Of a stretch of 64,000 bases of DNA, positions 11,167 to 22,520 are shown piece after piece. The position numbers were made by a program, and so were the translations under genes. Position 1 is the stretch's first letter. Each line of letters starts with the position of its first letter. Source of the DNA: Erodium maritimum (Eukaryota; Streptophyta; Magnoliopsida; Geraniales; Geraniaceae); contig OY997596.1 of the NCBI GenBank assembly GCA_963921825.1, positions 8,003,001 to 8,067,000 on the forward strand, written 5' to 3'. Below the pieces are notes generated by a model. The model made no database searches. It was given only the letters and a program-made list of their open reading frames with translations, and had not been told where the DNA came from.

Positions 11167-13195
11167 ATGATCAGGGTACACCCAATATTCCAGACCCAAG
11201 CGTGTATTATAGATCTCTTAAATTTACTTGGGCAATTTCAAATCTACACTAGAGAGAGAGAGAAAGCCTCCTCTTCTTCCACAGTTCAACAGAAACACAA
11301 GATCATCATTCATAATCTTCCACCCAAACCTGAACCGAGCTGGTTAGAGGGTCTTTTCTGGCATTGTGAAGGGATCATAAAGGTTGAAACTCCTATCAAA
11401 CCTAATGCCAGAGGCATTTGGTTCGCCTTCATCCAATTTGAAAATGATTCTGCTGTGAAAAAAGCCATACAAGAGTTCAATGGCAATTATTGTTCGGGGT
11501 ACAAAGTGTTTGTGGCAAAGGCTTGGGAGAGAGTTGGGGGAATTGGACACAAACCAAGAATCAACAAGGTTTGGAGACAAATTACAGACATTGATTTGGA
11601 AAAGGAGAAAGTATTGTCCAAGGGTTTGATCTGCAACAACTTACTGAAGCTTGGAAATTCTTCTCATCTAGTCATCATTCACAGGAACCTCTAATGTGAA
11701 GCTGTTATGAGAGAGTTTGCAATAGAGGGTGTTTATGATTTGAAGTTGTACCCCATTTCCACTAGGGTGGCTCTCATGCATTGCAAAGACCCTAGCTTTC
11801 AGACTAAAATCCTTAGGGATTCAGAGAACTGGCTGAAGCAATGGCTCACAGTCCTTCCAGATTACAATCAGTTGACTCTACAAGGAGGGTGCTTTCATTG
11901 GATTTCAATTAAAGGCTTTCCAATACAAGGATGGAATGAAGAAACCTTTAAGGCCTGTGTGAATGATTTGGGGCAAATTGTTTATATTCATCCCAAAACC
12001 AAAGATAATTTCCAGGAGGCTTTGCTTCTTATACATTCCAAGCAACTGAAACACTTGGACTTGGAAACAAAAATCATGCTTGAGGAGGAGACTGTCACAG
12101 TTTGGATCACTGAAGTTAACAATACTTCTATTCCAATGATCATTCACCCAAATCTCAGAGAACCCTCTACTGAAGAGGACACTCCACAATTAAACCATCA
12201 AAGGCAAGGCCAGGAAGAGGATATGTCTAGTGAGTTTAGTCTATCTTCAGATGCTTCCCCAATCCTTCAACATTCAGAAGCTCTTGACAGTTTAGGAAGG
12301 GTGGACACAACTCAACATTTGTGCTTATTAGAACAATCAGGAACAGTAACTGAAGGAAATGAAGTTATGGCAGGACAACAAGGAATTAAGGTGGCAGTTA
12401 TTAGGGTGGATGATGCACTGAACTCAAACAAGTCAGACAGAGGATTGTGCATTGAAGATCCTTGGATTCCATTTGCATCTCAGGATCCCATGATTTTGGA
12501 GCAGATTCAAACATTGGTGCCAATCATTGAAGAAACTACTGTACCAACTACCAACATTAAAGTTTCCTTGGCTCAGTTACAATCTCAGTTACACACATAA
12601 GTGATAGGGGAAGTTGGGTCAGATGTGAGATTGGAGGCTACTCAGTCCCAAGAAGCTTTGGCATTGCAAAACATTAATGATAATGTGATTGCTGCAGACA
12701 CCTTTTTCTCTGCCAGCTCTTCTTAGTCACAAGGAACTACAGCCAAGCATTTTTTGGAGGGGACTTTAAAAGAACCTGGTGTCGGCCAAAACACTCCAAA
12801 TAATTTCCAAAGCCCACCACTGTTGCTTAGAAGTGGGAAAGATAGAAGGAAAGTGAACAAAAATCCCTCCACTTACATTTATGCCACAAGATCAAAGGAA
12901 ACTTAAGGCCTCTTCTCCAGTGATTTCTCCTTCCTCAACTGGTTTACAATCAACAGAGAAGAGGATCAGAATTTTTGAAGCTACAGGAAAGGGAACTTGG
13001 GACTATTGTAAAGCCATAGGCTTAAAAGCATTTGGTACTGATGCTGAAGTTGCAGACCAGTTTGAAAATTTAAATGAAGAGCTTCATGGGAGAGCTGTAA
13101 GAGAGGAAACTTCAGACATTGAATTAAATTCAGAGGCTGATGATCAGGAAGAGGGATTGGAGGAACTAGTCTCCAATCACAGTCTACTACAGTGA
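11167..13195 (+). pseudogene. LINE ORF1 (RRM type), broken by stops and a frameshift
   Basis: ORF1 proteins of L1 elements bind the element RNA and accompany it in the ribonucleoprotein. An RRM starts near 11302: RNP2-like IIIHNLP, RNP1-like IWFAFIQFEND, closing with GYKVFVAKAWERV. The frame is interrupted by TAA at 11692-11694, then continues unbroken from 11695 to 12600 (a region containing WISIKGFPIQGWNEETF, like the DUF4283-type segment of plant ORF1s). It meets more stops near 12598, 12724 and 12904 and finishes in another frame up to 13195, seven bases before the ORF2 start. Most lesions are single stops, so decay is recent to moderate. The true start codon is uncertain; 11167 is the first ATG of the frame. 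Confidence 0.8.
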
Positions 13196-13201
13196 TCAGA
13201 G

Positions 13202-16200
13202 ATGAGACTCCTCTCATGGAATGTGAGAGGAGCATCCTCTAACCAAAAGAAGAGGATGATCAAAAATGTTGTAGTAAAGGAGAGGCTAAATATGTTACTT
13301 CTCCAGGAAACAAAGCTAGCACTAATGCCTTTTACATTTATGAAAGCTTGTGGAGGTACTTCTAGTTGGGAATCAGATTTCATAGCTTCTAATGGTTTAT
13401 CTGGGGGTTTATTCTTGGCTTGGGACACAAAAGAATTACAGATGGATAGGGTGTTGAAGAAGGAGAATGTAATTTACTGGTTTGGAAGGATCCTCTCTAT
13501 TGATTTGCAAGTCTGCATCATCAACATTTATGCATTCAACAAGGCTGCTGATAGGAGAAGGCTTTGATCACAAATAAGACAGGAGTGTCTCAATATACAT
13601 GATCCACTAATATGTGCTGGAGATTTTAATGCAACTCTTTTACAGTCAGACAGATCTCAGAACAGCTCTTCTAAGAGAATAAATGATGATTTCAGCTCCT
13701 TTGTTCAGCAAATGCAGTTAATTGATTTACCTCTGGAGGGAGGAAACTTCACCTGGTTTGGCTCCTCAACTACTGCTTCTAGGATTGATAGGATCCTAGT
13801 AAGTCCTATGATACTATTAAAAATGCCAAATGTCTCTCAGAAATGCCTGCATAGGAGTTTATCTGATCACAGGCCACTCTTGCTTGCCACTTCATCAATT
13901 AACTGGGGTCCCAAGCCCTTCAAATTTTGTAATTCTTGGATGGATCATAAGACCTTTTGGAAGGATGTCTCACAATTTTGGGGTTCCATCACTATTTCTG
14001 CGGATCCTCATCACAAGCTTTGGTACAAGTTAAAGGCTTTAAAGGGCTTTCTTATAAATTGGAGGAAGAACACTTTTGGAAGCATTGAAAATGAAATTAT
14101 TGAACTCACTGATACCATCCATTCCCTGGATCAACTACTAGAAGCCAGACCTTTGACAACATTGGAATACAGCCACAGATCTCTCACAACTGCTTTGCTC
14201 ATCCAAAAACTCAAAGCTCAGCTAAAGTTTTTGAGGCAGAAGACAAAACTAAAAATATCTTTTGAGGGGGATAGATGTTCTAAATATTTCCATGTACTGG
14301 CAAACTTAAGACAGAAGAGGAATAAAATTTCCTGCATCATTGAGGAGGATGTTATTTATGAAACTCCATCTGAAATCAAAGCTTGTGCCACAAGGCACTT
14401 CAAAAAGAGATTCCAAAAGGGGGCTGATTCACTACTGGATTTGTCTGTGTTACCCTTTAATAAGATCAGCTCATTTCAAGCTTCTGAATTGGAGAAAGCC
14501 TTTACTGAAGAGGAAGTCAAAGCAGCAGTAATGGATTGTGAGGGCCATAAATCCCCTGGCCCTGATGGTTATTCTATGGCTTTTTTTCAAAAGGGCTGGG
14601 AACTTCTCAAAACAGACATCATGGCATTCTGTGAGCATTTTTATCTATTTGGCTCCTTGGGGAAAGGCATAAATTCCTCCTTCATCACACTCATCCCAAA
14701 AAAGCCATCTCCTCTAGAATTCAATGAATTTAGGCCCATCAGTGTTGTAGGTGCAGCATACAAAATCATCTCAAAAACCTTGGCAGCCAGATTAAAACCT
14801 TTGATGTCTGGTTTGGTTAGTGATGTACAATCTGGCTTTATAGCAGGGAGACAAATTTTAGATGGCACTCTTATAGCAACAGAATTGTTGGATTCCATCA
14901 AAAGATCCAAGGTTGAGGCCACATTAATAAAGGTGGATTTTGATAATGCTTATGACCATGTACATTGGGGTTTCTTGATAAAGTGTTTAACAATTATGGG
15001 ATTTGGTTCAAGGTGGTTGCTCTGGATCAATTGTTGTATCAGAGCTTGGGTGTCTGTTCTCATCAATGGCTCACCATCACAAGATTTCTTAATTACCAGA
15101 GGGCTCACACAAGGGTGTTCTCTTTCTCCACTTCTCTTTACTTTAGTAGCTGAAGGACTACATCAATTACTCAATCAAGGCCAGTCTCTAGGGATGTTCA
15201 AAGGCATTGCAGCAGGTTTAAAAGGTCCATTCATAAGCCACCTACAATTTACAGATGACCTACTTTGCATCCAAGCAGGAACAAATGATTTGATTAACCT
15301 CAAGCATTCTCTCCTTGCATTTCAAAGTGCCTCTGGGTTGAAGATAAATTTTACCAAATCAAAAGCTGTATTACTAAATGCTTGCACAATGGATGAAGGC
15401 ACTGTGGCACAAATCATGAGGTGTGAGATCACTAATCTTCCTATGGATTATTTGGGTTTCCAACTAGGTGCTAACCCCAAGAGGATCAAAACTTGGAGGC
15501 CTATTATTAACAAGTTCAAAAGTAAACTCACTCTTTGGCAATCAAGCATGCTGTCATTTGGTGGGAGGATCACTCTCATCAAGTCAACTTTAAGTGCCAT
15601 ACCTTTGTATCATTTATCTCTATTCAAAGCTCCTGTTGGTGTCATCAAAGAAATGGAGAAATGGATGAGGAGGTTTATGTGGAATGGCAAGGTTACTAGA
15701 AAAGCTCTGCATAAAATTAATTGGGATTTGATTTGTAATCCCAAAGAACAAGGAGGGTTGGGCATTAGGAGAATTAAACTGATGAATGCTTCTCTTCTGG
15801 CAAAGTGGTGGTGGAGGTTTGCATTTGAAGTGGATTCATTATGGAAGAGGGTGGTGTGTGATAAACTTGGTTGGGAGGTGGCAGATTGGGACCTCTCAAC
15901 TATTAATATCACTGATGATCACAGCTTTTTCACACAGTTTAGTGGTTTATTAGAAGAAGAAAGGTTCTGCTCTTCCTTTGGCAACACTGGACTGGAATGG
16001 ACATTAGGAAATGGGGCAAGGATAGACTTTTGGAAGGACCTTTGGCTTGCAGAGGTGCCATTGAAACAAAAATTCCCCAGACTTCATCTACTCAGCACAC
16101 AACACTCAGTCAAGGTGCAAGATTTATGGTTTGAGAATTATTGGTACTTACATTTTAGAAGAGATATCAGAGGTTGGGAATGGGATGAGCTAGCCGAATT

Positions 16201-16861
16201 GGGTGATCTTCTAAATAATCAAGCTGTTTCTAATTTGATACCTGACAAACTGACTTGGAAGGTGTCTCAAAAAGGTTTTAGTGTTCAAGACATGTACAAT
16301 CATATTTCTCCGAGGAGAGAGGAACAACTCTGGAGTAAATTTCTTTGGAAACCCTCTATTCCACCAAAAATCTCAGCTTTTGTTTGGTTAGCTTGTTGGG
16401 GAGCTATCCCAACAAAACTGTACCTTGAGGCTAGGGGAGTCCCAATATCACTAGCAGAATCATTCTGCCCATTTTGCACAGGACTGTTTGAAGACATTCA
16501 ACATCTCTTCACTGATTGTTAGAGATCTTGGAGGATTTGGGGGGCTGTCTTGAATTGGTGGAAGGTACACGGGTGTGTTCAAAGAAGGATTACTGATAAT
16601 ATTACTTCTTGGAATTTTTTACATAGAAGAAATAAGGCTTGGAAGAACATCTACTACATTTTCCTGTGGGAAACTTGGCTGGCAAGGAACAAAATGGTTT
16701 TCCAAGGCAGTTATATCACTACTTCAGAGGTATTACTTGCAGTTCAACACTCCTCTTATACAATTGAGTGGTCACATTTCAACAAGAATTTATCCTTCTC
16801 CTTTAATCAGTGGCAATTGGCACCTTATCAGTGTTTGAGAGTTAGAAGAAAGGTTACTTGA
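13202..16861 (+). pseudogene. LINE ORF2: endonuclease / reverse transcriptase / zf-RVT, two in-frame stops
   Basis: One frame of about 1,220 codons spans the whole protein with stops only at 13565 (TGA) and 16520 (TAG). Visible parts in order: an apurinic-type endonuclease (LLSWNVRGASS, LLLQETKLA, CAGDFNATL, SLSDHRPLL); the reverse transcriptase (FRPISVVGAAYKIISKTLA, IKVDFDNAYDHVHWGFL, GLTQGCSLSPLLFTLVAEGL); the zf-RVT domain near the end (KPSIPPKISAFVWLACWGAI) and LARNKMVFQG. The catalytic box reads LQFTDDLLC, where plant L1s usually have F/YADD; the two aspartates remain but the alanine is threonine. ORF2 nicks the target and copies the RNA at the nick. The TGA lies at a former CGA-like site and may be a simple C-to-T change. 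Confidence 0.92.
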
Positions 16862-17607
16862 CACTTGTTTTGTTTTGGGGGTGAGTTGGGAGGGGAGGTT
16901 GGAGGGAGGGTTTGGGGACTGAGTGGGTGAGAGGTGAGGACATCCTTGGGGTTTTTATTGTTGTTTGAGCTTTATGCTCCTCTTGCACTTCCTTGAGAGT
17001 GGATAGTTTAGGCCTTTCTATTTGTTTTTCTGAGTTCCTGAGAGTGGGTAGACCTATTTAGGTGGAGGGTTTTTTGTTTTTCTTTGTTCTTTTTTGCAGG
17101 CTGGCTTTGGGGCTACTATACTCCTTTTGCAGTCCACATTTTGGCTGGATCTTGCCCTTAGTCTGGTCTTGATGCAGAGCATCATTCTGTTTGCATTTTG
17201 GTTTGAAGAATATGTGGCTGGTACTGGCAGCAATCTTGAAGCAGAAGCAAAGCAAAGCAAAGCAAACCTTAATTTCCATCTTCTGCACAAGTTGGGGAGA
17301 TGTTTAGTTATCATCTTTTGCACATTCTGGGGAGATGATTTTTAAACAATTACATGGGGTTTGAGTTTTAGGTTGACACATAGAAACTAATGTTTGTTGA
17401 AATTCATTCAAAGCTTTAGAACTATAGTGTTTGGGGGCTCTGGTAACTGGTTTTGGGGAACCGGGTATTAGAAACTCAACTTTAGTGTTAGGGTCTCTCT
17501 TGGTTGATTAAGGATTGGTTTGTATTGTGGGGGATTTAACTCCTCCTTTCTCTTGTTTCATTCTCTGAAACATTAGAACACTAATAAAATTCATTTGCCT
17601 CTTCAAA

Positions 17608-17921
17608 AAAAGATAGGATGTTCAATATTGGGACATGGGCTCTCTCAGCGGAAGAGGGGCGGTGTTGCACGGCAAGGACAGAGACGGCCAATCTAGATTG
17701 GGTCCGTTCCCCCGTGATAGATATGGATGTTCGTGGTATGATTGGACGGTGCATGACTAGACGAGTGACAAAGAATATGTTTGGTGATGATGGTGGGTGG
17801 GTAGTCATGGTGGCCGGAGGCTGACTGCAATAATTCGATAATATGGAGAGAGCAGGAGATTTAAAAAAAAAACTAACGGTAGAATTGATTATGAATTGAA
17901 TTCTCATAATATTATGCAAAT
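17608..17921. other. Unassigned stretch between LINE and inverted repeat
   Basis: Starts directly after the LINE A run. Short open frames exist on both strands (plus 17618-17824, minus 17581-17919), without recognisable domains. The right part is AT-rich. Nothing further can be supported. Confidence 0.4.
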
Positions 17922-18332
17922 GACGTGTGGTTGATTATAAGGAAGGACCGTCTGAAATGAATAATTGGCAAAGACACCTGATCAGTAGAGTCTCGAAAGA
18001 GGACAATTAATCAATCGAAACAACACATGGACTGAGGGATGGAACACCACATCACTAGGCTATGTCTGGATTTCATTTAGCATGATTAAGTAAATGAATT
18101 ATACAAGGGCCCATATTCTGTAACAGTACAATTTTGTCCCTCCATTATTATGAGAAAATAAGGCCACGTGGAAATCTTGTATTCTACTTTTATACATATA
18201 TTACAATAATAATATATTATATTTTAAATGATTAAATAAAGAACACGTGGCACCTGATCCTACCCAGCCTCTTTGATTTGTCCTCAACCTTTCAATCTCT
18301 CACGATAAGAAACTATAGAGGAGAAGTCTGGT

Positions 18333-19868
18333 GAGAACCATGTTTTAATGTAAGAATCGCGAGAACCAATCTAAGTCATCCATTTTAAGAATGAATGGAT
18401 GAGATGCAATTGAGCAGTTGACTTATTGACTGCAAAAAGCAGAACTTTTTAGTAATTGGTAAGAGCTTTTTAGTAAAACTATCATATTACTTTTTTTTAA
18501 CCAATTCACTATTTAATTTTTCCCACTTCGTTTGAACTCCGATTGGCTTCAAACTTGCGCCATTAGTTTTGTCTTTTTAAGGGCTTTATATCAAGATCAG
18601 TCATGAATATATTTTGAAGCACGAAAAAAAAATTATTTCGGGGTTGATTTTTTTAAAAAAAAAATATGGGTAATTTTTATCAACATTTGCTCTGAATTTA
18701 TCAACACTTTTACACTGGTTTTATCAACACTTTACACTGGTTTTATCACCTCATTTTCCAAAACTGGTCATGATTTTATCACCTCATCGCGTGCTTTTTA
18801 TGAACACTAGTTTTATCAACACTAAACACTAGGTTTATCATTCAATTTACGTGTGTTTTATCACCCCCATCACATGTTTTTTTTAAGCACGAAAAAAATA
18901 TTTCGAGGCTGGTTTTTAAAGAAATTATATCTGGGTAATTTTTATCAACACTTTGCTCTGGGTTTATCAACACTTTACACTGGTTTTATCAACACTTTAC
19001 ACTGGTTTTATCACCTCATTTTCCAAAACTGGTCATGATTTTATCACCTCATCACGTGCTTTTTTATGAACACTAGTTTTATCAACAATAAATAATAGGT
19101 TTATCATTCAAAATACGTGTGTTTTATCACCCCCATCACATGTTTTTTTTAAGCACTAAAAAAAATATTTCGGGGCTGGTTTTTAAAGAAATTATATCTG
19201 GGTAGTTTTTATCAACACTTTGCTCTGGGTTTATCAACACTTTACACTGGTTTTATCACCATATTCTCCAAAACTGATCATGATTTTTATCATCTCATCA
19301 CATGCTTTTTATGAACACCACTTTTATCAACACTAAACACTAGATTTATCATTGAATTACGTGTGTTTTATCACCCCATCACAAGTTTTTTTTATCAACG
19401 TTAAACTCTAGTGTATCACACTTATTATCAAAATTAAACATGGTTTTTATCACCTCATTACTTTTTTATCAACATTTAGCATTAGTTTGGTACTTCAAAA
19501 TATTATCAATGCTCAACATTATTTTTATCACCTTGATATAAATTTTTATTTTTGTGCTTCAAAATATTTTCATGACTGATTGTGATTTAAAGCCCTTGAA
19601 AAAAGAAAAATATTGGCGCAAGTTTGAAGTTAATCAGAGTTCAAACGGATCGGGAAATATTAAATTAGTGAATTGGTTAAAAAAATGGACACTTGTCCAC
19701 ATGACACCATGCTATTACAAGTATACCCTTGCTTGTGTGAGAATGGATGAAAGTGACGTGAATTTGGGTAGAATTAGGGTGATGATGTGGAATCATGGTG
19801 AATGTTACAATTATGCCCTTGCTTGTGTGAGATTGGTTCTCACGGTTCCTATGTTAAGAGTGGTTCTC
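18333..19868. mobile_element. Fold-back DNA element 1 with TATCAACACT core
   Basis: The terminal sequences GAGAACCATGTTTTAATG (18333) and, on the minus strand from 19868, GAGAACCACTCTTAACATAG are imperfect inverted repeats. Further in, the left arm (AACTCCGATTGGCTTCAAAC, TTGCGCCATTAG, AATATATTTTGAAGCACGAA) is mirrored in the right arm (GTGCTTCAAAATATTTTC, TTGGCGCAAGTTTGAAGTTA). The arms are about 300 bases. The core (about 18664-19550) is an array of TTTATCAACACT-type units. There is no transposase. The open frame at 19554-19961 is just the right arm read through; a similar frame recurs in element 2. Confidence 0.75.
18664..19550. repeat. Array of TTTATCAACACT / TTTATCACC motifs (element 1)
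   Basis: Dozens of short units of the form TTTTATCAACACTTTACAC, alternating with TTTTATCACCTCA and CATGATTTTATCACC, fill the core. A higher-order unit of about 220-250 bases, starting with a homopolymer-rich AAAAAATATTTCGGGGCTG segment, recurs about three times. It has no coding sense. All units have the same direction, unlike the arms. Confidence 0.8.
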
Positions 19869-19941
19869 AATAGATTATCCCTCAGAAAATATAATATTAA
19901 ATATTCTTTTCTTGTATTACTGCACGAGGAAAAATCAAATA

Positions 19942-21593
19942 GAAACCACTCCTTAACGTAAAAACCGTGTGAACCAATCCAAACCATTCATTTTAAGAAT
20001 GGATGAATGAGATGCAATTGAGCTGTTTGACTTGTTGACTGCAAAAAAACAGCACTTTTTAGTAAGTGGTAAGGGTTTTTAGTAAAACCATCATATTTTT
20101 TTTAACAATTCACTAATTTAATTTTTTCCGCTTCGTTTGAACTCCGATTGGCTTCAAACTTGCGCCATTAGTTTTGTTTTTTAAGGGCTTTCTATCAAGA
20201 TCAGTCATGAATATATTTTGAAGCACGAAAAAAAAATTATTTCGGGGCTGAATATTTTAAAAAAAGTTAAGTCTGGGTATTTTTTATCAACACTATACAC
20301 TGGGTTTATCAACACAATACACTGGGTTTATCAACACTGAACACTAGTTTTATCACCTCATTTTCTAAAATCGAACATGATTTTTATCACATCATCACAT
20401 GTTTTTTTATGAACACTAAGCACTAGTTTTATCAACACTAAACACTATGTTTATCATTAAATTGCATGTGTTTTTATCATCCCATCACATGTTTTTTTTA
20501 TCAACACTAAACTTTGGTTTATCACCCTTATTTCGGGGCTGATTTAAAAAAAAAGTTGAGTCTGGGTAATTTTTATCAACACTATACACTGGGTTTATCA
20601 ACACTATACACTGGGTTTATCAACACTGAACATTAGTTTTATCACATCATTTTCCAAAATCGAACATGATTTTTATCACATCATCACATGTTTTTTATGA
20701 ACACTAAGCACTATGTTTTATCAACACTAAACACTATGTTTATCATTAAATTGCATGTGTTTTTATCATCCCATCACATTTTTTTTATCAACACTAAAAT
20801 CTAGTTTATCACCCTTATTTTGCGGCTGATTTTTAAAACTGTTTAGTCTGCGTAATTTTTATCAACACTATACACTGGGCTTATCAACACTATACATTGA
20901 GTTTATCAACAATGAACATTAGTTTTATCACCTCATTTTCCAAAATCGAACATGATTTTTATCACATCATCACATGTTGTTTTATGAACACTAAGCACTA
21001 GTTTTATCAACACTAAACACTATGTTTATCATTAAATTACATGTGTTTTTATCATCTCATCACATGTTTCTTTTATCAACACTAAACTCTAGTTTATCAC
21101 CCTTATTTTTAATTGAACATGATTTTTATCACCTCATTATCTGTTTTTTATCACCGCAGTACATGTTTTTTATCAACATTTAACACTAGTTTGATACCCC
21201 GATATAAAAAAATTATTAGTGAAGATTTATCAACACTCAACATTGTTTTTATCACCCCAATATAACTTTTTTATTTTCGTGCTTCAAAATATATTCATGA
21301 CGATCTTGATTTAAACCCCTTGGAAAAAGAAAAATATTGGCGCAAGTTTGAAGTTAATCGGAGTTCAAATGAATCGGGAAATATTAAATTAGTGAATTGG
21401 GGAAGAAAAAAATGGACACTTGTCCACATGGCACCATGCTATTACAATTATGTCATTGCTTGTGTGAGAATGGATGAAAGTGGCGTGAATTTAGGTAGAA
21501 TTGGGATGATGATGTGGCATCATGGTGAATGTTGGATCTTAGGTGTGTGTGACTTGGATTGGTTCACACAGTTTTTAGGATAAGAGGAGTTTC
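19942..21593. mobile_element. Fold-back DNA element 2 with TATCAACACT core
   Basis: The ends are GAAACCACTCCTTAACGTAA (19942) and, on the minus strand from 21593, GAAACTCCTCTTATCCTAAA; both continue into GTGTGAACCAATCC. The left arm runs to about 20235 and the right arm begins near 21277, mirroring the same blocks as element 1, so the two elements belong to one family placed head to tail about 70 bases apart. No target duplication is evident. The open frame at 21320-21583 is the right arm. A Mutator-like origin is possible from the long arms, but no transposase supports it. Confidence 0.78.
20275..21285. repeat. Array of TTTATCAACACT motifs (element 2)
   Basis: Core array as in element 1 but with the common unit TTTATCAACACTATACACTG. 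About three higher-order units of roughly 270-290 bases begin with TTTCGGGGCTGA or a variant (20244, 20532, 20818). The higher-order periodicity shows local amplification within the element. Confidence 0.8.
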
Positions 21594-22063
21594 TAACAGA
21601 TTTCTCCTCTTATTGCACACTATTCAATAAAATTGTGCTATCCCTTGTGTTTTTTTTAAATTTCTGGACAAATATATGGGTTTAATTCATAATTAAAGAA
21701 TTTTTCTTTTGAGAGTAAGAAGTAGTTTTCATTTAATATGAGAGAGAATTATTACAACGATCAATCTGTAGACGAGGCTCTTATCAGGGACTCCTCCCGA
21801 AGTAAGTCTCTAGAGTCATGGATTCCTTTCATTCTTTCTGGTGGGGTTGTTTCTCAGCCCGCGTCTGATCTTCTCGTGACATCCACGCCATGCTCCTCTT
21901 CTCCCCCAGGGCTCTGCAACATCCCAGATGCGACACACCCAGAGAGTCCATATCTTATTTCGATTGATTAATTGTCTTCTTTCGAGGACCTACTGATCAG
22001 GTGGGTCCCTCTTTGCCAATCATTCATATCAGGCGGTCCTTCCTTGCCAATCAACCACACGTG

Positions 22064-22520
22064 ATTTGTATATAATATAAATTCGACAGAAAAAGGTTTT
22101 AGACGTTAGACGTAAATTAATCAAGTATTATTCAAATTATTATTTTATTAATTATTATTATATATATATATATATATATTATCAAATTTTATAGTATATT
22201 ATATGTGTTTTTTTTAATAATATCAAACATTAAATATACAAAAAAAACATAAATTAAAAGTATCATATAATTCTTAAAATCAAATCAATATGTATAACTA
22301 TATCAATTCAATTACCACATGTTTGTGCATTTTTTATGTTTTGAAAATATTAAACTAAAACCAATAATATCGTGAATCAACTCAGGATGTAACACTTGAA
22401 CAAAGTGTGTTCTACCAACTCAATTACTATAGTTTTATAGTCTCACTTAGTTTGTAAAAGATTAAAAGTTGATACAGGAAGCTGCTACCTGAACTTTTGA
22501 GATCCCTCCAATAGGTTACA
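22064..22520. other. AT-rich spacer with TA microsatellite
   Basis: Strongly AT-rich, with a TA dinucleotide run at 22159-22179. No gene, RNA or element end is recognisable. Confidence 0.6.

Larger units (their letters stand above)
11151..17607 (+). mobile_element. Near full-length L1-type LINE with RRM-type ORF1
   Basis: In order: ORF1 with an RRM (11167-13195), ORF2 with endonuclease, reverse transcriptase and zf-RVT (13202-16861), a T/G-rich 3' UTR of about 740 bases, and a tail CTAATAAAATTCATTTGCCT followed by an A run at 17601-17607. ORF1 with RRM plus ORF2 is the architecture of the plant BNR type of L1 elements. The 5' boundary is uncertain and no target duplication was found, so 5' truncation or a rearranged left flank is possible. 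This is the only element in the window whose ORF2 is close to complete. Confidence 0.85.
17922..22063. repeat. 4.1 kb structure with about 110 bp inverted ends
   Basis: The left arm (17922-18032) contains GACGTGTGGTTGATTATAAG, GGAAGGACCGTCTGAAATGA, ACCTGATCAGTAGAG and GACAATTAATCAATCGAAA. The right arm (21945-22063), read on the minus strand, contains the same blocks in the same order: CACGTGTGGTTGATTGGCAA, GGAAGGACCGCCTGATATGA, ACCTGATCAGTAGG and GACAATTAATCAATCGAAA. The arms are clearly homologous and inverted, with small indels. Between them lie two fold-back elements. Whether the arms are ends of one non-autonomous DNA transposon or an older inverted duplication is not clear; no target duplication was found. 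Confidence 0.7.

Noticed and set aside
19554..19961. 135-codon frame, conserved with 21320-21583
   Set aside because: The conservation is that of the right arms of two fold-back elements; the left arms carry the same sequence inverted, so protein coding is not needed to explain it.
18664..21285. Considered as a CRISPR-like or centromere-like array
   Set aside because: The units vary in length and spacing, have no unique spacers, and sit between inverted arms; the genome is eukaryotic.
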